A stretch of DNA of 18,707 nt from assembly GCA_028456385.1 (NCBI GenBank), contig JALNQF010000633.1, forward strand, positions 1 to 18,707, in the 5' to 3' direction. This stretch comes from Ophiosphaerella korrae. Its lineage: Eukaryota > Ascomycota > Dothideomycetes > Pleosporales > Phaeosphaeriaceae. The position numbers were made by a program, and so were the translations under genes. Positions 1 to 9,760 of the stretch are shown here, piece by piece. The notes beneath the pieces were generated by a model. That model saw only the letters and a list, made by a program, of their open reading frames with translations. It did no database searches and was not told the origin of the DNA. Within the stretch, counting starts at the first letter, position 1; each line of letters begins with the position of its first letter.

Positions 1-399
1 GAGTTATAGACTAGCTATACTTTTTTACCTTTTAACTTATATATAGTATTTAGCTTAAATTATAGTTTTACTTTTAATAAGCTCTTAGGTATCTATTTTC
101 TTTTTTCTACTTATTTTTATATTTCTATAAAGTCTTCTAGGATTTTTAAGATACTTTATTTAAGGAAATACTAGCTTATTTTATTATTATTAGATCTACT
201 TATAGATTATTCTATAATTCCTAGTATAGATACTAAGTACTACTAATAGTTCTCTAGGCGTCTCTTTCTTATTTCTCTATTTTCTAGGTATCTATTTATA
301 GAACTCTACTCTTAGTAGTAGAGTTCTTTACTAGTTTTTCTATTATTATTATATTTATTTATCTTATACTTCCTATTCTATTAAATATTACTATAAACT

Positions 400-760
400 T
401 TATAAAAGTATTTTAATTTTTTAACTAAACTTTATAGTATATTTAGCTATTATCTTCTTATTTAAAAGAGTATTAATAATCTATTATAAATAAGTTCCTA
501 AAGATTATTAAGTAAGAGAAACTTCTTATAATAAAGAAGTTAGACTAAACTTTAATACTTTTAATAATAACTAGTACGCCCTATATAATCTCTTTAAAGG
601 ACTCCTTTACTCTATTTATAGTAACTAGCTATACTCTAGCTATTTCCTTAGGTATAGAAGTTATACTTAAGCTAGTAGCTAGAGCTATTTTAAAGTAAAT
701 TATATTAAGTTCTACTTCTAAGTTAAGTAAAGCTAGTAGTCTAGTCTTATAGACCTAGAT
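400..760 (-). pseudogene. Retropepsin-like aspartic protease domain of element X, inactivated
   Basis: On the minus strand the codons around 713-730 read LLNLEVELNII. The residues NLEV stand where retropepsins carry the catalytic DSGA: D to N, S to L, G to E and A to V are each single transitions of the RIP type. Seventy-six codons downstream in the same frame (about 486-520), the peptide IIFRNLFI matches the ILGxPFL motif near the end of the retropepsin fold. That spacing fits the family. Such Gag-associated proteases normally cut the polyprotein during particle maturation. The catalytic Asp is lost, so the domain is dead. It resembles the protease of fungal Ty3-type Gag proteins, but I cannot name the subfamily. 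Confidence 0.65.
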
Positions 761-1825
761 TATTACTTTTAAGTATTCTTTTCTAAGTCTTTTAATTCTA
801 CTAAGTTAGTTATATTCTAGGTACTCTTTTACTATATTTATATTAGCTATAAAACTAGTAAAGTATATAGGTATAATAGAGAGTACTTTAGTAGAGGAGC
901 TTAAGAGTTTATAAGCTTTATACCTAATAATTTTTCTATTTATAGCTTCTACTATTACTTAGTTAAGAATATTAGTATTTATTATATATAGGTGCAAGCT
1001 ATTCTAGAAAAGAGCTACTAGTAGTCTCTTAAGGCTCTAAAGTATCTCTCTTAAGTCTTTAGTTATACTTACTATTACTCTTATATTTATAAACTCTTTT
1101 AACTTATCTACTATAAAAGTAGGCTTTATAAGCTTCTTAAAAAGGTCTAGTATATTAGCTAAGAGTATTTATATAGGTAAAAATACTAGCGCTTCTATAA
1201 CTTTTTATATTACTTCTTTAGTATTTAGTTCTAGGGTATTAATTTACTTAAGCTTTTTTACGTAGTTTTTTTATTTATCTATTTTTTTAAGAAGTTATTC
1301 TAGATCTATTTCTATTTTTATATTATTAAATTAGGTCTACTTATATTTAAAGAATTTAGCCTCATTTTTATAATTATTTTACATAGCTAGAATAAGTACT
1401 AAAGGCTCTTAGGTCCTAAACCTTACTATAGTAATATATATAGTTTTAGTAATATCTTCCTCTACTAGATCTCTTTTTATTTTTAGTTACTATATCTAGA
1501 ATCTATTATATTCTTTTACGCTTACTATTCTATCTTCTTCTAAATTATCTATTATACCTCTAAGTAAGTTTATTACTACTATTATCTAAGGCTATACTAG
1601 CTATTATATTATAGAGTTTAGTATTACTTAAGAGTTAATTTCTCTATACTTTAGGTCTTATATTCTTTACTAGATATACTAGATTATTATATTATTCTAG
1701 TTACTTCTTACTCTAATCTATTTAATAAACCTTTAGTAAGTTTACTCTATACTTTATTAGTATCTTCTAGTTTCTAGATTAAACTAAATCTATCTATTAA
1801 GTATTAAAGCTTTTCTTTCCTTATA
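761..1825 (-). pseudogene. Linker between zinc-knuckle-like motif and protease of element X
   Basis: This is about 350 codons of the same minus-strand frame as the flanking Gag-like and protease domains. It is rich in Lys, Ile, Leu and Gln-derived stop codons. One stretch near 1000-1300 reads like a helical Lys/Leu-rich segment. No catalytic motif is recognised. It is treated as part of the Gag-protease ORF because the frame is maintained on both sides, not because of independent homology. Confidence 0.4.
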
Positions 1826-1880
1826 GTTATTAACGTAGTAATTTAAGTCTCTATACCTAATATAACTACAAAAGTCTAAA
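1826..1880 (-). pseudogene. Zinc-knuckle-like motif of element X (degraded)
   Basis: The minus strand reads DFCSYIRYRDLNYYVNNYKER. One Cys survives, followed by Tyr or Ile at positions where RIP would have replaced Cys and His (TGC to TAC, CAC to TAC). The likely pattern is C-x2-C-x6-H-x4-C, a slightly wide spacing compared with the standard x4, so the assignment is tentative. It lies between the Gag-like region and the protease in the same frame, which is where Gag nucleocapsid knuckles are expected. The role would be binding of the element RNA. Confidence 0.4.
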
Positions 1881-3180
1881 CTTATACTTACTACGTTATT
1901 CTAATACTAAGGTCCTACGTTATTCTAAAATAGTAGTAGAAAGTTCTTTTAAAATTATAGCTCTATTATAAAAGGTATTACTAACTATAAGTTTACTATA
2001 GCTTAAGAGATCTATAAATACTTATCTACTTTAATTTATCTTTCTATAACTAAGTATACTTCTAGTAGCTAAATAAGTTTTTAAGCTCTAGCGTTTAGGT
2101 TATTTATAGCTATAAGAGTAATTACTTAGAGTTTTATTATTTTAAAGTATTCTATAAGATTATTAACTTCTAATTACGTAACTTCTATTCTTAGAAGTAT
2201 TTAGACTCCTCTCTATCTTTAAGTCTAGTTATAAGAGTTAGGTATAAGCTTTATATTAAGAGGCCTAAATATTCTTTTAAGTATTATATATAGCTATTTC
2301 CTATAGCTTATAAGCTTTAGTATACCTATAGTTCTCTTAAAGGCTAAGTTAAAACGTTCTACTTATAGGTCTCTCTATACTAGCTAGTTAAAGTACTTCT
2401 AGATTATTTAAAAGTTAAAGTCTTCTATATTTTTATTATTTAGGTTATATTTATTAAAGACTTTTTATAGGTAGTACTTATTAAGTCCTTTTACTAAGTA
2501 GTATTTCTTTATAGCCTCTATAATTATTCTTACTTTCTAGTACTTTATAAACTAAGAGCTAAAGTTATTAAAGTAGTCTTAAAAAGAGAGGTTATCTATA
2601 AGTAAGTATTACTATAGCTAGGTTTAGAGTACTTCTTCTATTTCTTTTTATTATACTTTATTAGACTCTTAGAACCTATTTCTTATTACTTCTCTAACTT
2701 TTACCTAATCTTTAGCTTTCTTTACTTCTATAAAATTAGTTATACTTTATTTAATAATATCTTTTCTTATCTTATTACTAAACATAATAACGTTATAAAT
2801 CTAGTCTCTAATAAGCTATCTATAAAAGATTACTTATTTCTTAATACTATCTAGAAACTCTATTATATTAGTACTAGTAAACTTAAACTTCTTATCTATA
2901 AATAGGTTTTATTTACTAATATATACTTTACTACTTTATTCTACTATTATTTTAATAGTTACTATAAGCTAGCTAAATATCTCTAAAGATATTTTAATTA
3001 TTAGTTAAAGTATATTTAGGATAGTAGAGCTATTATCTATTATTAGTGTACTAATTCTTTTAGGTATATCTTATAGTTTTTTAGGTATTAGGTTTAAGAG
3101 TCTTAAGTTATATAAGGAAGTTCTTAGCTAGTAAAGAGATAGCCTTAGTAGAGTCTCTTTATTAGATAATAGGTTAGATT
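1881..3180 (-). pseudogene. Gag-like capsid region of element X, left copy
   Basis: This minus-strand frame is shared with the protease, and 2038-3180 is the inverted copy of 11640-12779. The decoded peptide is alpha-helical in character (for example KFKFTSTNIIEFLDSI near the start, as in the right copy) and then Gln, Asn and Lys rich. The position upstream of a knuckle-like motif and a retropepsin makes a Gag capsid role likely. I find no diagnostic Gag motif. Stops are all TAA or TAG, as expected from RIP of CAA, CAG, CGA and TGG. Confidence is moderate for Gag and high for its repeat nature. Confidence 0.5.
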
Positions 3181-3600
3181 TTATAGCTTAAAATTACTTT
3201 ATAATATTCTTTCTTTTACTACTCTCTTTATACGTTATTTATTTATAATTATAGTATACTACTTACTACTACTAAGCTATTTCTTTTTACTATACTACTT
3301 ATTATTCTATTCTATCTTTACTATTTTCTTACTAGTTATTTTTCTATTTTAATATTCTTGTTATCTATACTTCTACTAGCTATTTATTAGGTACCTAAGA
3401 GCTTATTAAGAGCTTCTCTAATATTTCCTATTAGCTTCTTTATTTTTAGCTAGTTACACTACCTACCTTTTATACTACTTATAGCTCCTTAGGTCTTAGG
3501 CTCTATATATTTATAGTGTATTCTTATTTTTATACTTATACTTATACTATACCTATTTCTATATAAAATAAGTTAGCTTATCCTTAGTTTTATATATATA

Positions 3601-3718
3601 CTTATTCCTATACCTATTCCTATACCTATACCTATACCTATTCCTATACCTATTCCTATACCTATCTATTCCTATACCTATTCTTATACTTATCTATTCT
3701 TGTATCTATTCTTATACT
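3601..3718. repeat. 12-bp-type minisatellite in element X, left copy
   Basis: Tandem runs of CCTATACCTATT-type units (6/12-bp periodicity) fill this stretch, with a degenerate extension at about 3510-3560. The reverse complement forms the matching array at 11050-11225, which is longer. The array sits on the 5' side of the Gag-like region. In one minus-strand frame it reads as repeated Gln/Glu-type codons, so it may once have been a Gln-rich low-complexity protein segment, but the reading frame cannot be fixed. Confidence 0.85.
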
Positions 3719-4058
3719 TTACGTAATAGTACGTAAGCTAGTACTCTTAAGGCTAAAGTTATAAGTTTAAGTTTTACGTTAGTTACTATTTATTATAAGG
3801 TTATATACCTAATATAGATCTAGGGCCTAAGGGCTTATTAGTTTTAGAGAACTTAAACTTTATTAGCTTAACTAACTCTAAATATTATTTATACTCTTAT
3901 AGATTATATCTTATAACTTAAAAGCTTATTAGCTATACTTTCTCTCTACTTCTTTTCTTTAATAGTTTACTTCCTTATAAGCTTTTAGTACTTATATTTC
4001 TCTAGTAACTACCTACTTTCTTTTTTTTACTATTCTTTTCTTTATAATACTCTACTAT
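3719..4058 (-). other. 5'-side sequence of element X, left copy, cut at the junction
   Basis: This matches the reverse complement of 10711-11040. The minus strand carries short Lys/Gln/Thr-rich stretches with RIP stops and no recognised motif. It ends abruptly at 4058 against element A, whereas the right copy continues upstream past 10711 into sequence that is absent here. Confidence 0.6.
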
Positions 4059-7000
4059 AATATAATCCTAAGAATATAAAGTTTATAGTATTCTAATAAT
4101 AGATAAAGTAATAGATAGTTATAGTAAAAAAAATACTTATAGAAAGAGAGTAGTAGTACTTTATAAAAAAAATATAATAAATTAATAAAGCCTATATACT
4201 ATAAATACTAGTAGTATAATATATCTTAAAATAGAAAATACTTAGTAAAGATAAATATTAGAAAGGAGATAATAAAAGAATAGATCTAAAACATCTAGTA
4301 TACTTTAAGATATTATAGCTATTATACCTAGATATATATTATATTATATATAGAAACCCTAAAGTAAGAAATAATATATAGCTAGTAAAAAGAAAAAACT
4401 ATAATTATATAAATGTAATCCTAGTAGAAAATATTATAAGATAAGAAATAATACTAGAAGATAGATATATAGTAATAAGGCTAGGACCTAACTTATCTAA
4501 GAAATATATTCTAAGAAGACTATAGTATTAATATATAAATAATAAATATCTAAAATATAAAGAATAGAAACTTTAAATAAAGTAATAGCTCTAGAAAAAT
4601 AGATAATTTATAAAATTACCAAAGTAAAAATAACTAGAAAGTATAAGAGGCCTATATATTATAAAAATAAGTATATACTAAGAAAAAAAAGTATAATTAA
4701 TAATTAATAGTAGAGCTACAAGAAAGTTTATATTAAAGAAGTATATAGAAATATAAAGAATATAGTATATAATAAAGAAGTACTTCTAATAACTAAGTAT
4801 AATTAAAGGAAAACTATTCTAGGAACCTATTAGGTTTAAAATAGTTCTCTCTATACTAGAATTAGAAGAGATAATAATTAAAAATATAGTTATAGATATA
4901 ATAATAATTAATAATAAATAAGAAATTATATTAAGAATACTATAGTTATAGATAGCTAACCTATATATTAATTAGAGAATAAGAAGAATTAGCTACTATA
5001 AGATAGAAAAGCTAAGAGCTAATATAAATATATATAAAAGAGAATTCCTAAAAGAATATAAGAAATAGGAATAATAGTATATAGAACCTAGAAACTACCT
5101 TCTAGAATATTAGCTATAAGACTTAGAAATAGAACTAGAAGAAAGTAAAGACGTAGGATAGAGCTTAGTCTACTAAAAAATAGAAAAAGAATCTAAAATT
5201 AAGTAAGTATTTATACAAGATATAATAAAAAAGAGATAGATAAAAGAATCTAAATCTTTAGTAGTATATAGACTTATATTTATAGATAAAAAAGAAATAA
5301 GTAATAAGAGACTCTACGTAGACTTTAGGAAAACTAATATAGTTATAAACAAGAATTAATATCTCTTACTATAAATAGATAAAATATAAAATAGAATATA
5401 TAAAGTAGAAATTTTTATAAAGCTAGATATCTAGAACGCTTACTACTAAATTAGAATTAAAGAAGGTAATAAATAGAAAATAGTATTTAGAATATAATAA
5501 AGACTATATAAATACTTAGTTATACTATTTAGCCTAATAAATATACTAGCTATATTTTAAGAAAGAATTAATATAGTACTAAAAGAGTACTTAGATATAT
5601 TTATATTTATATACCTAGATAATATCCTTATATTCTTAGAAATAGAGAAAAAATATATATACTATATATACAAAGTAATAGAAAGACTAGTAGAAAATAA
5701 ATTATTTCTTAAAATAAGAAAATGCGAATTCTATATAAAAGAAATAGACTTCTTTAGATTTATTATAGAACTAGAAAAAATTAAGATTAACTTAGGAAAA
5801 ATTAAGTTAATTAATAAATAGCTAATACTAAAGAACTTAAAAGAAGTATAATAATTTTATAGACTAGTAAGCTTTTATAGAAAGTTAATAATAAGATAGT
5901 CTAAAGATATAGAACTTATAACTAGACTTATAAAGAAAGATATACTATTTAAATAGATAAAAGAATATAATAAGGTATTTAATAAGATAAAGAAGAAGTT
6001 TATAGAAAACCTAGTTATTAGAATATACTAACTAGACCTACTAGTAATAGTAAAGATAGACGTATCTAACTTAGTATATAAAATAGTACTAATATAAGAG
6101 GACCTAAAGACTAAAAAAGAATACTTAGTTAAATACTTCTCTAAGAAGATAAAGCTAGTAGAGCTTAACTACCTAATCTATAATAAAAAAATACTAGTAA
6201 TCTATAAAGTATTTAAATAATAGAGAGTATACCTATAAAAAGTAAAGTATTAGATAAAAGTCTATATAGACTATAAAAACCTTATAAGATTTATAATAAA
6301 TAAAAAACTATCTTAATAATATATAAGATAGTAGGAATACCTATTAATATTTAACTTAGAATTTATATATATAAACGGAAAAGATAATTAATTTATAGAC
6401 GCCTTTAGTAGAAAACTAGACTTATAAGAAGAAGTAAATATAACTAGTATAGTTCTAGTAAAGAATAAAGAAGGATATTTAATCTTAAATATACCTAAAA
6501 TAGCTATAATACTTAAAAGAATAAGTAGTAAGCTAGATAAATAGATTTAGAAAACAATATAAGAAGTATCTAAAGAAATAAAGAAACTAGAAATCTAAAA
6601 AGGATTTATATAAGCTTATAGAAGAATATATATTCTAGGAAAAATCTAGAGAGAATTTATATAATAATTCTATAAATTACTAGTATATAGATACTAAGGA
6701 ATTAAAAAAACGCTAAATAGACTTCTAAAAAATTACTATATCCTAAAAGTAAGATAACTAGTAGAGGAAGTACTATAAGACTATATAGAATACTATAGAA
6801 ATAAGTATAATAAACACGTACTATATAGAATACTATAACTAGTTAAAGTACTAGAATAACTTTAGAGAATAATAATAATAGACTTTATTACAAAGTTACT
6901 TAAGTCTAAAGACTTAATATTAGGAATTAAGTATAATAGAATCTTAATAATAGTAGATAAACTTATAAAGTATATATACTTCTTACTATATAAAGAGAAA

Positions 7001-7962
7001 AGTAAGATAGAAGTTACTATATATTAAGTTCTAAAAAACGTAATAAGCTAATATAGTATACTAGATAAGATTATTATAGATAAAGATATAAGATTTATAT
7101 TAAAGCTATAGAAAACAATAATAGTATAATTAGGAATATAGTATACTATATTAATAGTATACTATCTATAAATAGATAGATAATTAAAATAAATAAATTA
7201 GATAGTAGAATAGTACCTAAGATACTACCTTAACTATAACTAGAATAATTAGGTATAGTTATTACTTATAGTATAGTTAGTATATAATAGCGTAAAGAAC
7301 ATAGTAATAAGAGTATTACTTTTCTTTATAAACTATAGATTTAACTCTAATATATATTAAATACTAAGAAATATTAAATTTTAGACATTAAGAAGAGAAA
7401 ACTTTGTAAATATAATAAAAGAAATATATAATTAACTAAGATAAGATATCGAATTCTTATATAATTAAATAGTAAAGTACTATAATAAGAAATATAAAGA
7501 GAGACTCTAATTTAGAAAAAAAGAAAAAGTATAGTTAGTCTAGAAGAATATTAAAAGTAAATAAATAAGCTTAAAGTTAGACTATATTAAAATAAGACTA
7601 TATAAAATTAAGAAGAAAGTTATACTAGTTATATTTAAACTAAAGCTACTAAATAAAATAAAGATATACTTAACTTTCTATATAGTACTACTTAAGATAG
7701 TACTATAAGAAGTAGAACTACTAGTATATAAAGTAGATATATATAGAGAACAAGAAGAATAAAGAGTTAAAAAAATCCTAGTATATTAGTTCTATAATAG
7801 TAAGAACTATTATTTAGTAAAATAGATAAGTATAGATAATAAAGGAAAACTATAAGAAAAAATATAGGAACTAGAAAATAATCTAAACTACTCTAAGAAA
7901 ATAGAAGACTTCTAAAATTAAAACCCTTTAGACTACCTTATAGTAAACTAAGAAAATTAATA
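4059..7962 (+). pseudogene. pol: Pol polyprotein of element A (PR-RT-RNase H-IN-chromodomain), dead
   Basis: Landmarks all lie in one frame. The protease site reads NSRA at 4706-4717 (family DSGA), followed by RKFI. RT occupies about 5260-5760, with KLDIQNAYY from 5420, LFSLINILA (family PFGLTNAPA) near 5530, and YLDN at 5612-5623 for the catalytic YLDD. RNase H is about 5960-6420 (KIDVSN, then YLVKYFSKKIK, ending IDAFSR). Integrase is about 6600-7560, with a zinc-binding part in which C-x2-C reads YIEY near 6783. The Asp codons are at 6881 and 7079, and Lys at 7187 stands where Glu is expected, giving exact DD35E spacing. A chromodomain-like end is at about 7755-7924. There are dozens of in-frame TAA and TAG but no net frameshift. 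The role would be reverse transcription and integration; it cannot function now. The stop is ambiguous, near 7950-7962. Confidence 0.93.
7755..7924 (+). pseudogene. Chromodomain at the C-terminus of element A Pol
   Basis: In frame with integrase, the peptide starts EEQRVKKILVYQ, continues NYYLVKQISID, and ends with a helical ELENNLNYSKKIEDF. This matches the chromodomain plan: EVEKIL beta strand, then YLVKW, then a WEP-helix region, with W replaced by a Gln-type stop. Chromodomains at the integrase C-terminus steer chromoviruses to methylated histone H3 in heterochromatin. Aromatic-cage Trp codons have become TAG, as expected for RIP of TGG. Confidence 0.8.
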
Positions 7963-8554
7963 TTACTACTAATAGATAGAGAGGTAATAAGAACACTTAA
8001 TATAATAGAAGTAGCTTCTACTATAGCCTTAAAATTAAGCTCTAACTCTATAAGAGTAGCTTATATAATAAACTTCTTATTATTTAAAGCTTTTATCTTA
8101 TAGAGATAAAGTAGACAAGTATAATTTTCTACTTATATACTTAGAATCTAATTATATTCTTTTTTAGCCTTAGTAATCTATTTAGATAGTTTATCTTAAG
8201 TATAGTTAATAGCTCTCTTTATTATAAATAAGTATAGATACGTAAATAAGTATTATTAACTTATACTCTATTAGAGATATACTAGAAAGATTATAAGATA
8301 TATAAGTATTAGTATAAATATATACCTTATAAGCCTTACTATATTTTAAAGAAATATACTCTATAAAGAAGTTTAAAGCCTTATAATAAGAATAAAAAAA
8401 TATAGTAATACTATAATATAATACGTAATCTACTAATTAAAGATAATAAAGAGTAGATTTAGTAAGTATAGAAATAAAGAATAAAGAACTCTATATTAAT
8501 AAAGAAACTAGATTAATAACTTTAGCTCTAGAATAAATAAACTAGAACTTACTT
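7963..8554 (+). other. Untranslated stretch between Pol and the 3' LTR of element A
   Basis: About 590 bp follow the last chromodomain sequence and precede the polypurine tract. I decoded both strands and found no recognisable domain. In the plus strand there is a Lys/Thr/Gln/His-like composition under RIP, possibly an old extra ORF or long 3' UTR. Element B is cut before this region, so no second copy is available for comparison here. Confidence 0.5.
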
Positions 8555-8568
8555 AGAGAGAGAAATAG
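8555..8568 (+). promoter_or_regulatory. Polypurine tract of element A
   Basis: AGAGAGAGAAATAG lies directly before the TG that starts the 3' LTR. Its purine-only run (one T) fits the plus-strand primer site of LTR retrotransposons. Confidence 0.7.
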
Positions 8569-8950
8569 TGTTATAGGCGAAATAAGAGAAACTAAGATAG
8601 AACTAATTAGTCCTAACTTAGGTACTAATAAAGTATAGGATAAGTAAGGTAATAACTTTAATTAGGAAACTACTTATAACTAGGATACGTAGTAGTAATC
8701 TATAATTACGTATAAATAGATTAAGGTAATCTATAGTTATATACGTATAGATTAATAGTAATCTATAATATTATATAAATAGATTAATATAAGTATATAG
8801 TTAGTAGTAAGTCTATTACTAGGATAGTATTAGTAATCTAATTTCTAACCTAGAACGCTAATACTTAATATTATATATACAAATTAACTATTATTTATAG
8901 TTATTACTTAATTATAATACGTACTTTTGCTATTACCTCTTAATCTACTA
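8569..8950 (+). repeat. 3' LTR of element A (about 382 bp)
   Basis: It begins TGTTATAGGCG and ends near TCTACTA, where TA probably replaces the terminal CA. It aligns with the 5' LTR of element B at 12780-13181: shared blocks include TTATAGGCG, CTAATTAGTCCTAAC, ATTAGGAAA, AACTAGGATACGTA, TAGGATAGTATTAGTAAT, GAACGCTAATAC and CTCTTAATCTACTAA. The end could be off by a few bases. It contains degenerate internal repeats at 8695-8788. The LTR would carry promoter and polyadenylation signals; none can be picked out in this AT background. Confidence 0.88.
8695..8788. repeat. Three degenerate ~31-32-bp units inside LTR A
   Basis: Units begin with GTAATCTAT at 8695, 8726 and 8758. Each carries AATCTAT near its start and ATAGATT near its end, so each can fold into a short hairpin. 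They correspond in position to the 57-bp duplication in LTR B. Confidence 0.7.
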
Positions 8951-9760
8951 ATACCTTAATTAAGTATTAGGAAGTCGACTCTAGTAATACCTATTATATA
9001 TAATAAGATATATTTAATCTTAAAATAATAAAATAGAATAGGTATAGTAGTTTTTATTAAAATATCCTAATATTTAATAGACTAAGTAGCTTTATAAGAG
9101 TAAAGAAATCTATATTTTATATTTTCTTTTTTTTTATAGCTTAACTAGAAAGATAATATAAGTCTACTATATAATACTCTTATAGTATATTAAGGTTTAA
9201 GATAATATAAAAATAATAGAAAAACTAGAAATAAGTACTTATAAAGAACTAATAGTAGCTTATAACTTACTTACTCTTAGTTCTTATACTCTTTCTAGGT
9301 ACCTAAATAAGTATAGAAGAGTAAGATAGCCTTTTCTAGCTAATATACTATACTACTTAGAATCCTAGATATCTAAAGTAATTATATATTAAGTTTAATA
9401 AGATTCTCCTTTTATATAGCGTAAATTAAAAGAGTAACTATTTAGGAATTTAAAGAATCTACTAAGATAGTTAGACTAGAACTAATAAGTAAATATTTAG
9501 TAAGTTAAAGATTTATAGCTTTTAGTAATTAAAGAAAAAAAGTAAGCTTATTAACCTAATAATAATACTAGTATTTTAAATTAATTATATTTTTTAACTA
9601 AAAGAAAGTACTTAAAGTAAGTAAAAGTATAGTAAGACTTTAATAGATAAGTAAAGTAGTAAACTACTTTAAATTAGTTATTTTAAGAATAAAGTTTATT
9701 TAAAGAAAAAAAAGTAGTAAAGTAAGTAATAAATAAAAGAAAGTCTTTTTAGTAGTAGTA
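8951..9760. other. Repeat-derived sequence after LTR A, no gene recognised
   Basis: This 810-bp stretch follows LTR A directly and has the same CpA/TpG depletion. Frames on both strands are full of TAA and TAG. A plus-strand stretch near 9276-9400 reads SSYTLSRYLNKYRRVRQPF and might be old coding sequence, but no family is recognised. It may be the 5' non-coding part of the right-hand X copy or the flank into which A inserted. Confidence 0.3.

Larger units (their letters stand above)
1..4059 (-). mobile_element. Element X, left copy: RIP-decayed Gag-retropepsin retroelement (3' end off window)
   Basis: This is a minus-strand retroelement body. Its 5' part (2038-4059) is the reverse complement of 10711-12779. 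Read on the minus strand it holds, in order, a minisatellite, a Gag-like region, a zinc-knuckle-like motif and a retropepsin. The codons used as landmarks (2039, 1868, 722 and 494) are all in one frame, which argues for one ancestral Gag-protease ORF now broken by many TAA and TAG codons. No reverse transcriptase or integrase motif is seen before the window edge. No LTR was recognised, so the element's true ends are unknown. The right edge is a clean junction with element A at 4058/4059. The class (LTR retroelement) is inferred from the protease and Gag features. Confidence 0.7.
2038..4059 (-). repeat. Inverted repeat arm 1 (pairs with 10711-12779)
   Basis: The reverse complement of this arm matches 10711-12779 along its whole length. 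Sequences shared include the stretch around 2800-2960 with 11860-12050, the minisatellite, and the outer end at 4050-4059 with 10711-10720. The arms are about 2.02 and 2.07 kb, and part of the difference lies in the minisatellite. They are separated by about 6.65 kb containing element A. The arms are two copies of the same part of element X in opposite orientation. Confidence 0.9.
4059..8950 (+). mobile_element. Element A: 5'-truncated Ty3/Gypsy chromovirus, RIP-inactivated
   Basis: This is an LTR retrotransposon missing its 5' LTR, Gag and the start of Pol. What remains runs from the Gag-protease spacer through protease, RT, RNase H, integrase, chromodomain, a 3' untranslated stretch, polypurine tract and 3' LTR. 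Domain order PR-RT-RH-IN-chromodomain defines Ty3/Gypsy chromoviruses. It aligns with element B at a constant offset of 10,807 from about 4059 to 7145. The 5' truncation coincides with the end of the minus-strand X copy, so deletion or rearrangement probably removed both ends together; insertion of X inside A is an alternative if the missing 5' half lies left of the window. Confidence 0.93.

Noticed and set aside
3601..3718. Regular short repeats resembling a CRISPR array
   Set aside because: The periodicity is 6 to 12 bp with no unique spacers; it is a minisatellite inside a eukaryotic retroelement.
7963..8554. Antisense ORF in the 3' region of element A
   Set aside because: The decoded minus strand has no family resemblance, and since TG is depleted the lack of TGA stops means nothing.
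8951..8955. ATACC after LTR A as a target-site duplication
   Set aside because: The 5' end of element A is missing, so there is no second copy to compare.
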